In this document: positions 43,674 through 50,335 of the stretch, in pieces
Layout: each line of letters begins with the position of its first letter
Numbering within the stretch: position 1 is the first letter of the stretch
Made by a program: the position numbers and the translations under genes
Assembly (NCBI GenBank): GCA_016703785.1
Contig: JADJBM010000032.1
Location: 186,001-250,000 of the forward strand
Source of the DNA: Betaproteobacteria bacterium
Lineage (GTDB): Bacteria > Pseudomonadota > Gammaproteobacteria > Burkholderiales > Rhodocyclaceae
Direction of reading: 5' to 3'
Length of the DNA stretch: 64,000 bases
The notes under the pieces: model-generated
Seen by the model: the letters and a program-made list of their open reading frames with translations, nothing else
What the model was told of the DNA's origin: nothing
Databases searched by the model: none

Positions 43674-43916
43674 TCAGGAGGTCTTGGTGATGCGGACTTT
43701 CCAGACTTCCGGTCCGGATTCCAGGTAGTCCCACGTGAAGACGGGTCCAAGTTCGGCCTGGAACTGATAGTAGAGCGGCTTCGGGTCGTGGTCGTTCACC
43801 AGCAGGAAGGCTTCGTCAGGCGGGAGTTTGTTGAAAGCGTCGAAGATCAGCGGATGGCGTTCGCGCGGAATGATGGTGCGCACGTCGATGGTGGTTTCTG
43901 CGGTTTGCGTGGTCAT
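43674..43916 (-). CDS. DUF2249-domain protein
   Basis: 80-residue protein of the DUF2249 family, small TusA-like folds common near denitrification and NO-response genes. Signature blocks: IDVRTIIPRERHPLIFDAFNKLPPDEAFLLVNDHDPKPLYYQF and GPVFTWDYLESGPEVWKVRI. Start ATG 43916 (MTTQTAETT) with GGAG 9 bases upstream. Function unknown; operon position predicts an NO-related role. Confidence 0.88.
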   Translation of the reverse strand: MTTQTAETTIDVRTIIPRERHPLIFDAFNKLPPDEAFLLVNDHDPKPLYYQFQAELGPVFTWDYLESGPEVWKVRITKTS

Positions 43917-43957
43917 GGTGGTTTCTCCAGTCAGGGTTGAGGTGGCTTGGCGGCTGT

Positions 43958-44284
43958 TCAGGACCAGCCGAAGCGTTGCTTGGCGTGCTCTGACATCAGG
44001 GCCGGGCTCCAGGGCGGATCCCACACCAGTTGCACGTCGACTTCGGCGGCTTCCGGCGCGATGTCGCGAATCGCCTCGCGTGCATCCTCGGTAATCATGG
44101 CGCCCATGGGGCAGGCCGGTGTGGTCATGGTCATGGAAACGCGCACCTGTTTGGGTGCGATCTCGATGCCATACACCAGGCCCAGGTCGACCACGTTCAT
44201 GCCCACTTCCGGGTCGATGACGCCGCGCAGGGCGGTGCGCACCATTTCCTCGGTGGGCATGACGGCTGACGGATCTGTTTTCAT
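43958..44284 (-). CDS. DUF59/MIP18-family iron-sulfur assembly-like protein
   Basis: 108-residue protein of the SufT/PaaD-like DUF59 family. GVIDPEVGMNVVDLGLVYGIEIA is the family core; TTPACPMGAMITEDA carries the conserved Cys. The C-terminal VQLVWDPPWSPALMSEHAKQRFGW is typical of members near nnrS and DUF2249 genes. May help repair or insert Fe-S clusters damaged by NO; this is inference from context. First gene of the operon; ATG 44284 lies 11 bases from an NsrR operator. Confidence 0.88.
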   Translation of the reverse strand: MKTDPSAVMPTEEMVRTALRGVIDPEVGMNVVDLGLVYGIEIAPKQVRVSMTMTTPACPMGAMITEDAREAIRDIAPEAAEVDVQLVWDPPWSPALMSEHAKQRFGWS

Positions 44285-44295
44285 GGCTTCCTTAT

Positions 44296-44318
44296 AAGCA
44301 GTACCGAAAATACATCTT
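44296..44318. promoter_or_regulatory. NsrR operator for the DUF59-DUF2249-nnrS operon
   Basis: 23-base imperfect palindrome with outer arms AAG-nn-GTA and TAC-nn-CTT, read on the minus strand starting AAGATGTATTT. This is the 11-1-11 architecture and half-site of the known NsrR motif. It begins just after the predicted -10 of the operon promoter, ideal for repression when NO is absent. Confidence 0.75.
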
Positions 44319-44319
44319 C

Positions 44320-44348
44320 AATATATCACCGGTTTCAGGGATAATCAA
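44320..44348 (-). promoter_or_regulatory. Predicted sigma70 promoter of the NO-response operon
   Basis: On the minus strand TTGATT (44348-44343), a 17-base spacer and TATATT (44325-44320). Both hexamers match consensus well (4/6 and 5/6). Transcription would start within the NsrR operator at 44296-44318, about 30 bases before the DUF59 ATG. Confidence 0.65.
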
Positions 44349-44365
44349 TATCTTCGATACATCTT
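44347..44365. promoter_or_regulatory. Second NsrR-type site, in front of nsrR
   Basis: On the minus strand AAGATGTATCGAAGATATT: a full AAGATGTAT half-site followed by a second AAGAT in direct orientation. A GATAAT (44340-44345) with a weak TTCAAT -35 (44317-44322, spacer 17) suggests a plus-strand nsrR promoter whose start falls in this site, giving autoregulation. Confidence 0.6.
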
Positions 44366-44389
44366 TTAATTGCAAGGCCTTGATACCCC

Positions 44390-44827
44390 ATGCGGCTGAC
44401 CACTTTTTCCGACTACACCCTGCGCGTGCTGATGTACCTGGGCATCAGACGCGGCGAACTCGTCACCATTGCCGAGATCGCTTCGGCCTATGGTATCTCG
44501 GAAAATCACCTCATGAAGGTGGTCCATTTCCTCGGCCGCCAGGGTTATGTCGAAACGGTGCGTGGCAAGGGCGGCGGCCTGCGCCTGCTCCTGAATCCGG
44601 AAAAAATCGGCGTCGGCGAGGTGGTGCGCGGCACCGAGGAGAATCTGGCCCTGGTGGAGTGCTTCGACGAGGAAGCGAATCAGTGCAACATCGCACCGGC
44701 CTGCCTGCTCAAGGGCGTGTTCAAGAAGGCGGCCAATGCATTTTTCGCGGAACTGGACCGCTACACGCTAGCCGATCTGCTGCGGCCGGCGCCCAAACTG
44801 GTACGCATCCTGCGGCCCACGAAATAA
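44390..44827 (+). CDS. nsrR: Rrf2-family NO-sensing repressor NsrR
   Basis: 145-residue transcription factor. Winged-helix N-terminus (MRLTTFSDYTLRVLMYLGI; ISENHLMKVVHFLGRQGYVETVRGKGGGLRL) as in NsrR, and the Fe-S ligands Cys91, Cys99 and Cys105 in the loop CFDEEANQCNIAPAC. NO destroys the cluster and releases DNA. The first residues MRLTTFSDYTLR are diagnostic of NsrR over IscR. It is divergent from nnrS-type genes with two matching operators between, strongly supporting the assignment. Confidence 0.95.
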   Translation: MRLTTFSDYTLRVLMYLGIRRGELVTIAEIASAYGISENHLMKVVHFLGRQGYVETVRGKGGGLRLLLNPEKIGVGEVVRGTEENLALVECFDEEANQCNIAPACLLKGVFKKAANAFFAELDRYTLADLLRPAPKLVRILRPTK

Positions 44828-44838
44828 GCCAGCGCAAA

Positions 44839-45558
44839 CTACTCGCCCAGATAGGCTTCGCGTACTTTCGGGTTGGCGAGCAGTGCCGGCGCGTCGTCGG
44901 TTAGCGTGATGCCGCCGCTCTCCATGACGTAGCCGCGCGCAGCGATGGACAGCGCCAGGCGGGCGTTTTGCTCCACGAGCAGGATCGTGACGCCCTGCTC
45001 GGCGACGGACTGGATCACCTCGAACACTTTCTGCACCATCATCGGCGCCAGGCCCATCGACGGCTCGTCGAGCAGCAGCAGGCGGGGCCGGCTCATCAGC
45101 GCGCGGCCGATGGCCAGCATCTGCTGTTCGCCGCCCGAGAGAGTGCCGGCCACCTGCCTCGCCCGCTCCTTGAGACGCGGCAACAGAGCGAAGACGCGAT
45201 CCCGGTCGGCGGCGATTTCCGCCTTGTCATTGCGGCAGTAGGCGCCCATATCGAGGTTCTCGGCAACAGTCAGCCGCGCGAAGACGCCGCGCCCCTCGGG
45301 CACCAGGGTCATGCCGGCGCCGATCAGCTCATGTGGCGGACGGTGCAGTAGGCTATGTCCGTCATAGTGCATGGTTCCGCGCGCGGGCAGCAGGCGCGAC
45401 AGGGCCTTCAGGGTGGTGGTCTTGCCGGCGCCATTGGCGCCGATCAGGCAGACCGTCTCACCAGTCCCCACTTCAAAGCTGATGCCCTTGACGGCGGCAA
45501 TGCCGCCATACGCGACGTGCAGGTCGCGCACTTCGAGGATCGGACTGGCAGCGTTCAT
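44839..45558 (-). CDS. livF: Branched-chain amino-acid ABC transporter ATPase LivF
   Basis: 239-residue cytosolic ATPase. Walker A GANGAGKTT (about 39-47), signature LSGGEQQMLAIGRAL, Walker B LLLLDEPSMGLAP and switch His region (VEQNARLAL). LivF members end with the NPKVREAYLGE motif present here. Works with LivG on the LivHM permease. Last gene of livK-H-M-G-F; ATG 45558 is 7 bases from livG's stop. Convergent with nsrR. Confidence 0.94.
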   Translation of the reverse strand: MNAASPILEVRDLHVAYGGIAAVKGISFEVGTGETVCLIGANGAGKTTTLKALSRLLPARGTMHYDGHSLLHRPPHELIGAGMTLVPEGRGVFARLTVAENLDMGAYCRNDKAEIAADRDRVFALLPRLKERARQVAGTLSGGEQQMLAIGRALMSRPRLLLLDEPSMGLAPMMVQKVFEVIQSVAEQGVTILLVEQNARLALSIAARGYVMESGGITLTDDAPALLANPKVREAYLGE

Positions 45559-45565
45559 GCGACGC

Positions 45566-46336
45566 TCATGCCACCGTACCGCCCAGGTAGGCCTCGACCA
45601 CTTTCGCGTCGCGCTGTACCTCGGCCGGCGGCCCCTCCGCGATCTTCTCGCCGTAGTCGAGCACAGCGACGCGGTCGCACAGTCCCATCACGAGTTTCAC
45701 GTCGTGCTCGATGAGAAGGATGGTGTTGCCGTCCGCGCGCAAGGCATCGATCAGACCTTTCAGGGATTCTGTTTCCGTCGCATTCATGCCGGCAGCAGGC
45801 TCGTCCAGCGCCAGGAGCTTCGGTTCGGTGGCGAGCGCCCGCGCGATCTCCAGTCGACGCTGGTCACCGTAGGCGAGGTTGCGTGCGAGGATGTTGCTGT
45901 GCCGATGGATGCCGACATACGTGAGCAGCTCATGGGCGCGCTGCGCGATGGCGTCTTCTTCCTCCCGTGTGGCGCGGTCGCGGAGGATGGCGCCGACGAT
46001 GCCGGCGCCGGTGCGAAGATGTCGGCCGACCATGACGTTCTCCAGTGCCGTCATGCTGCCGAACAGTCGGATGTTCTGGAAAGTGCGCGAGATGCCGGCC
46101 TTGGCGACTTCATGCGGCGCGCTGATCTTCAGCGGTACGCCATCGAAGACGAAGCGGCCCTGGTCTGCCGCATACAAGCCGGTGAGGACATTGAAAAAAG
46201 TGGTCTTGCCGGCGCCGTTGGGGCCGATCAGGCCGTAGATCTCGCCGCGACGAATGGAGAGCGAGACCTCGCTCAGCGCACGTACGCCGCCGAAGCGCTT
46301 CGAGATGGCCTGTGCCTCGAGCAGAACCTCGCTCAT
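45566..46336 (-). CDS. livG: Branched-chain amino-acid ABC transporter ATPase LivG
   Basis: 256-residue ATPase. Walker A GPNGAGKTT, then NVLTGLYAADQGRFVFDG and ISRTFQNIRLFGSMTALENVMVGRH, a LivG hallmark. The usual LSGG signature reads LAYGDQRRLEIARAL, as is normal in LivG. Walker B LLALDEPAAGMNATE, then LLIEHDVKLVMGLCDRVAVLDYGEKIAEG. ATG 46336 overlaps livM's stop by four bases. Confidence 0.94.
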   Translation of the reverse strand: MSEVLLEAQAISKRFGGVRALSEVSLSIRRGEIYGLIGPNGAGKTTFFNVLTGLYAADQGRFVFDGVPLKISAPHEVAKAGISRTFQNIRLFGSMTALENVMVGRHLRTGAGIVGAILRDRATREEEDAIAQRAHELLTYVGIHRHSNILARNLAYGDQRRLEIARALATEPKLLALDEPAAGMNATETESLKGLIDALRADGNTILLIEHDVKLVMGLCDRVAVLDYGEKIAEGPPAEVQRDAKVVEAYLGGTVA

Positions 46337-47403
46337 GAGCGGTGCTCTCCCGAGAACTCCTGCCGGTGACGGCTTTCCGGCCAGAGGCCGGCGGGCCGGA
46401 AACGCATGGTGAGCACGAGGGCGGCGCCGAAGATCAGCATGCGCAGGACCTCGGGGTCGATCAGCATCCTGCCGAAGAGCGCCTGCTGCGCCGGCTCCAC
46501 GGTGTAGCGCAGCAGTTCCGGCACGAACGACAGCAGCAGGGCGCCGGCGATCACGCCCCAGACATTGCCCATGCCGCCGAGCACCACCATCGACAGCACC
46601 ATGATGGACTCATGCAGGATGAAGCTCTCCGGGCTGACGAAACCCTGTATGGCGGAGAACATGCCGCCCGCGATGCCGCCGAAGGAGGCGCCCATGGCAA
46701 AAGCGAGGAGCTTGACGTTGCGGGTGTTGATGCCGCAGGACTTGGCGGCGATCTCGTCCTCGCGGATGGCAACCCAGGCGCGGCCGATCCGCGATTGCTG
46801 CAGGCGAAGGTTGATGACGATAACGGCCATCAGGATGAGCAGCAGGATGTAGTAGTACTTGGCGGGCCCGGTAAACAGGATGCCCATCCATGTGTCGCTG
46901 TTGTAGAACTCCAGCTCACCGATGCGGAAGGGGTCGATGCGGGTGATGCCCTTGGGGCCATTTGTGATGTTGAACGGGGAAGACAGGTTGTTGACGAGGA
47001 TGCGCACAATCTCGCCGAACCCCAGGGTGACGATGGCCAGGTAGTCTCCTCGCAAGCGCAGCGTCGGCGCGCCGAGCAGGGCGCCGGCGACGCAGGCGAA
47101 GAAGGCGCCGATCGGCAGGATGATCCAGAAAGGCAGATGCAGGCCGAAATGCGGCGAGGCGAGCAGGGCGTAAACGTAGGCGCCGACGGCGTAGAAGGCG
47201 ATGTAGCCCAGGTCGAGCAGGCCGGCGAAGCCAACGACGATGTTCAGGCCCAGCGCCAAGAAGATAAAGAGGATCGCCAGGTTGGTGATGCGCACCCAGG
47301 CCGTGCCGACCAGCGTGAGCACCAGCGGCAGCGCAATGAGGGCGATGGCCACCAGCGCCACGCCGCACCAGTAGAGGGCCGGTTGCTTGTCGCGAAGATT
47401 CAT
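46333..47403 (-). CDS. livM: Branched-chain amino-acid ABC permease LivM
   Basis: 356-residue permease with about nine to ten membrane helices. The conserved NIVVGFAGLLDLGYIAFYAVGAYVYALL and the ATPase-coupling EAA-like loop RAWVAIREDEIAAKSCGINTRNVKLLAF are in place. ESFILHESIMVLSMVVLGGMGNVWG is the LivM C-terminal family block. ATG 47403 starts two bases from a double-hairpin repeat, which forms its whole leader from livH. Confidence 0.94.
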   Translation of the reverse strand: MNLRDKQPALYWCGVALVAIALIALPLVLTLVGTAWVRITNLAILFIFLALGLNIVVGFAGLLDLGYIAFYAVGAYVYALLASPHFGLHLPFWIILPIGAFFACVAGALLGAPTLRLRGDYLAIVTLGFGEIVRILVNNLSSPFNITNGPKGITRIDPFRIGELEFYNSDTWMGILFTGPAKYYYILLLILMAVIVINLRLQQSRIGRAWVAIREDEIAAKSCGINTRNVKLLAFAMGASFGGIAGGMFSAIQGFVSPESFILHESIMVLSMVVLGGMGNVWGVIAGALLLSFVPELLRYTVEPAQQALFGRMLIDPEVLRMLIFGAALVLTMRFRPAGLWPESRHRQEFSGEHRS

Positions 47404-47404
47404 C

Positions 47405-47477
47405 TCAGTGCCCGCCCGGCCGCCCGAAGGGCACTGACCGCCCCCTCGGGGGGGCAGCGAACGTAGTGAGCGTGGGG
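47405..47477. repeat. Double-hairpin intercistronic repeat, copy 2
   Basis: TCAGTGCCC (47405-47413) pairs with GGGCACTGA (47429-47437) around gcccggccgcccgaa. Then CGCCCCCTCGGGGGGG and CGAACGTAGTGAGCGTGGGG as in copy 1 (39378). The first stem differs from copy 1 on both arms so that pairing is kept. It lies between the livH stop and the livM ATG, one base from the latter. Confidence 0.85.
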
Positions 47478-47485
47478 ACCGTTCC

Positions 47486-48478
47486 TCACGCCCGCTCCGA
47501 CACGCGTTCGCCTAGCAGGCCGGAGGGTCTGAACACCAGCACCGCGATCAGCACCAGGAAGGCAAACACATCCTGGTAGTTGCTGCCCATCAGCACGAGA
47601 TGGCCGTCGGCGGCGCAGCGTTCCGCGACGACTTCCTTCATGAGCGGCCATTTGCACATATCGGTCAGCTCGCCGATATAGCCCGCGCCGAGGGCTTCGA
47701 CCAGGCCGAGCAGGATGCCGCCGAGCATGGCGCCGGCGAGGTTGCCGATGCCGCCCAGCACCGCTGCCGAGAAGGCCTTCAGGCCGAGCATGAAACCCAT
47801 CGTGTAATGCGTGATGCCGTAGTAGGTGCCGACCATGACGCCCGCGACTGCCGCGAGGGCGGCGGCGATGATAAAGGTTGCGGCGATGACGCGATTGGCG
47901 TCCACCCCCATCAGGCTGGCGACATGCACGTTTTCCGCTGTGGCCCGGATGGCGATGCCGAAGCGTGTCCGATAGACGAACCAGGTCAGCAAGGCCATCA
48001 GCACCACGGAGAGCAGGATGATCGCAATCTGCACGCCTGTGATGGCTGCGCCGCCGATGGAGAACACGGGGTTGTCGACAATCTGCGGAAAGGCGAGCGG
48101 ATTGCGGCTCCACACCAGCAGCGCCAGGTGCTGCAGGATGATGGACATGCCGATGGCCGTGATCAGGGGTGCGAGGCGCGGGGCGTGGCGCAGGGGGCGG
48201 TAGGCGACGCGCTCAAGCAGGTAGCCGATCGCCATGCAGGCGGGAATTGCCGCGGCGACTCCGGCGAGGAGAATCACCGCCGGCGGCAGCGGCGAGGCCG
48301 TCCCGGCGAGCGCGGTGATCACCGAGAAGGCGACCATGGCGCCGATCATCACGACTTCGCCGTGGGCGAAATTGATCAGCTGGATGACGCCGTACACCAT
48401 CGTGTAGCCGAGCGCGACCAGGGCATACACGCTGCCGGTGGTGAGCCCGTTGATGACTTGCTGGATGAAGATATCCAC
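47486..48478 (-). CDS. livH: Branched-chain amino-acid ABC permease LivH
   Basis: 330-residue permease with about eight to nine helices. N-terminal FIQQVINGLTTGSVYALVALGYTMVYGVIQLINFAHGEVVMIGA is the LivH hallmark. RFGIAIRATAENVHVASLMGVDANRVIA is the coupling loop, and GLKAFSAAVLGGIGNLAGAMLGGILLGLVE closes the family pattern. The 270-300 region (MKEVVAERCAADGHLVLMGSNYQDV) is a small insert before the last helix. GTG start at 48478. Confidence 0.94.
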   Translation of the reverse strand: MDIFIQQVINGLTTGSVYALVALGYTMVYGVIQLINFAHGEVVMIGAMVAFSVITALAGTASPLPPAVILLAGVAAAIPACMAIGYLLERVAYRPLRHAPRLAPLITAIGMSIILQHLALLVWSRNPLAFPQIVDNPVFSIGGAAITGVQIAIILLSVVLMALLTWFVYRTRFGIAIRATAENVHVASLMGVDANRVIAATFIIAAALAAVAGVMVGTYYGITHYTMGFMLGLKAFSAAVLGGIGNLAGAMLGGILLGLVEALGAGYIGELTDMCKWPLMKEVVAERCAADGHLVLMGSNYQDVFAFLVLIAVLVFRPSGLLGERVSERA

Positions 48479-48496
48479 GGCCCGCTCCTATGGAGA

Positions 48497-48519
48497 AACG
48501 GCACCCTGGGGGTGCCGTT
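48497..48519. other. Stem-loop between livK and livH
   Basis: AACGGCACC (48497-48505) pairs with GGTGCCGTT (48511-48519), 9 base pairs with a 5-base loop, in the 74-base livK-livH gap. No long U-tract follows on the minus strand, so a role in protecting livK mRNA 3' ends, giving excess binding protein, is more likely than full termination. This is inference. Confidence 0.6.
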
Positions 48520-48552
48520 CCGATTGCTTCAGGATGATGATACAGGCTCAGG

Positions 48553-49851
48553 CTATTTCTTTTCCGCCGGGGCGCCGGCCATGCCACCCATGCCGGACAT
48601 CGCGGCGGGCGCTGCCGCCGGTTGTGCAGCGGCACCGGCGCTCGCGTACTCGTCGACCGTCATCGATTTGCCGCTCTTGATGATGGCGATGGGCGCGATC
48701 TTGCCGCCCTTCATGGCGAAGATCGTCATCTCTGCATCCTTGCGGTCGCCCTTGTCGTCGAACTGGATGTTGCCGCTGGCACCGTCGTGGCTGATGGTGG
48801 CCAGCACCGGCAGGTACTTGGCGGGATCGGACGAATCGGCCTTCTTCATGGCTGCGATCAGCAGATGCGTGGCATCGTAGGTGAAGGGCGCGTAGAGGAT
48901 CGGGTCGATCTTGAAGGCTGCCTTGTAGCCGTCGAGGAACTTCCTGCCCGCCGCCTGAACCGGAATGCCGGCCTGCGAGCAGACCATGCCTTCCGCCGCC
49001 GCGCCGGCGAGTTCGGCCATCTTGTCGGTGCAGCCGCCGTCGCCGAAGGAGAAGGTCGCGGCGATCTTCAGTTCGCGCGCCTGCTTCAGCAACGGTCCGC
49101 CGGTGGCGTCCATGCCACCGTAGAACACCACATCCGGCTTCTTGCCCTTGATCTTGGTGAGCACGGCTTTCCAGTCGATGGTCTTGTCGGTCCCTTTCTC
49201 CCGCGGGAGCACCTTGACGCCGGCTTCCTTGAGCTTCTTCTCGACTTCGTTGGCGAGGCCTTCACCGTAGGGCGTGGCGTCGTCGATGACCGCCGCGGTC
49301 TTCGGCTTGAACTGGCCGATGAGATAGTCGGCGACGGCGGGGCCTTGCTGGTCGTCTCGCCCGACGACGCGGAAGACGTTCTTGAAGCCCTGTTGCGTCA
49401 GCGCCGGATTGGTGGCGGAGCCGGAGATCATCGGCAGGCCGGCCTGGTTGTAGATGGACGAGGCGGGAATGGTCGTGCCCGAGTTGAGGTGGCCGACCAC
49501 GCCGACGACCTTGGCGTCGACCAGCTTCTGCGCGACGGTGTTGCCGATCTTCGGGTCGGCCTGGTCGTCTTCGCGCACGAGTTCGAAAGTGACTTTCTTG
49601 CCGTCGAGGCTGATGCCGGCCGCATTGGCTTCGTCGATGGCGAGCAGCGCGCCGTTCTCGTTGTCCTTGCCCAAATGGGCGATGCCGCCGGTGAGGGGTC
49701 CGACGTGGCCGATCTTGACCACCATGAGCGGAGGCGGCGCTGCCGGCGTCTGGGGGGCTGCGGCCTGCTGTTTCGGTGCTTCCTTGCCGCAACCGAACAC
49801 TAGAAGGGCGGAAACGACGGCAAGGCTGATGGTCTTGACGGGAAATCGCAT
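48553..49851 (-). CDS. livK: Branched-chain amino-acid ABC substrate-binding protein LivK
   Basis: 432-residue periplasmic binding protein, predicted lipoprotein. Signal peptide with lipobox LLVFGC (Cys21), then a Gln/Ala/Pro-rich linker. Type I periplasmic-binding fold: VVKIGHVGPLTGGIAHLGKDNENGALLAIDEANA, GVVGHLNSGTTIPASSIYNQAGLPMISGSATNP, RVVGRDDQQGPAVADYL and DATPYGEGLANEVEK. The C-terminus has an unusual Ala/Met/Gly-rich tail (AAQPAAAPAAMSGMGGMAG). ATG 49851 has GGAG 9 bases upstream. Heads livKHMGF. Confidence 0.93.
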   Translation of the reverse strand: MRFPVKTISLAVVSALLVFGCGKEAPKQQAAAPQTPAAPPPLMVVKIGHVGPLTGGIAHLGKDNENGALLAIDEANAAGISLDGKKVTFELVREDDQADPKIGNTVAQKLVDAKVVGVVGHLNSGTTIPASSIYNQAGLPMISGSATNPALTQQGFKNVFRVVGRDDQQGPAVADYLIGQFKPKTAAVIDDATPYGEGLANEVEKKLKEAGVKVLPREKGTDKTIDWKAVLTKIKGKKPDVVFYGGMDATGGPLLKQARELKIAATFSFGDGGCTDKMAELAGAAAEGMVCSQAGIPVQAAGRKFLDGYKAAFKIDPILYAPFTYDATHLLIAAMKKADSSDPAKYLPVLATISHDGASGNIQFDDKGDRKDAEMTIFAMKGGKIAPIAIIKSGKSMTVDEYASAGAAAQPAAAPAAMSGMGGMAGAPAEKK

Positions 49852-49904
49852 GGTGATCGTCTCCAGAAGTAATCGGTTTGTTATTGGCGAAGGCGTGCGC
49901 GGGG

Positions 49905-49933
49905 ATTGTGCTGCCCACATCCGATGGTGTCAA
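49905..49933 (-). promoter_or_regulatory. Predicted livK promoter, nested in the upstream terminator
   Basis: On the minus strand perfect TTGACA (49933-49928), a 17-base spacer and CACAAT (49910-49905, 4/6). The -35 directly follows the U-tract of the upstream cytochrome terminator. Start would be about 47 bases before the livK ATG. Confidence 0.6.
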
Positions 49934-49960
49934 TAAAAAAGCCAGCCCGCAGGCTGGCTT
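49933..49960 (-). terminator. Intrinsic terminator of the small cytochrome c gene
   Basis: Nine-base-pair stem AAGCCAGCC/GGCTGGCTT (49939-49947, 49952-49960), loop of 4, followed on the minus strand by TTTTTTATTG. It sits 20 bases after the cytochrome stop and insulates it from livK. Confidence 0.9.
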
Positions 49961-49980
49961 TTCGAGCGAACAGGATTCGC

Positions 49981-50292
49981 TTATTTGGTCGCGAGAACCC
50001 AGGCGACCAGCTTCTTGATGTCGGCGTCGGAAACGGCCGGGTTCGGCGGCATCGGCACCGTGCCCCATGTGCCCGAACCACCCTTCTTCACTTTCGCCTC
50101 CAGGGTCGCGGCGGCGCCGGCATTGCCGGCGTATTTCTTGGCAACATCCTTGTAGGACGGGCCGACGACTTTCTTGTCGACGGCGTGGCAGCTCATGCAG
50201 TTCTTGGCTTTCGCCAGGGCTTCATCGGCGGAGGCCTGACCGGCGATCAGCAGGCCGGCACCAGCGAGCAGCAGGGTCTTGATCAGTTTCAT
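49981..50292 (-). CDS. Small soluble cytochrome c (c551/c552-type)
   Basis: 103-residue periplasmic monohaem cytochrome. Signal peptide about 1-22 (cleavage after ASA), haem motif CMSCH (32-36), VVGPSYKDVAKKYAG, and the distal Met in GTVPMPPNPAVSDADIKKLVAWVL. This matches class I c551/c552, carriers to nitrite reductases or terminal oxidases. GAGGAATTC precedes ATG 50292. Monocistronic with its own terminator. Confidence 0.93.
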   Translation of the reverse strand: MKLIKTLLLAGAGLLIAGQASADEALAKAKNCMSCHAVDKKVVGPSYKDVAKKYAGNAGAAATLEAKVKKGGSGTWGTVPMPPNPAVSDADIKKLVAWVLATK

Positions 50293-50335
50293 TCTTGAAT
50301 TCCTCTTTGGCGTGATTGAAAAATGCGCCGCTACT

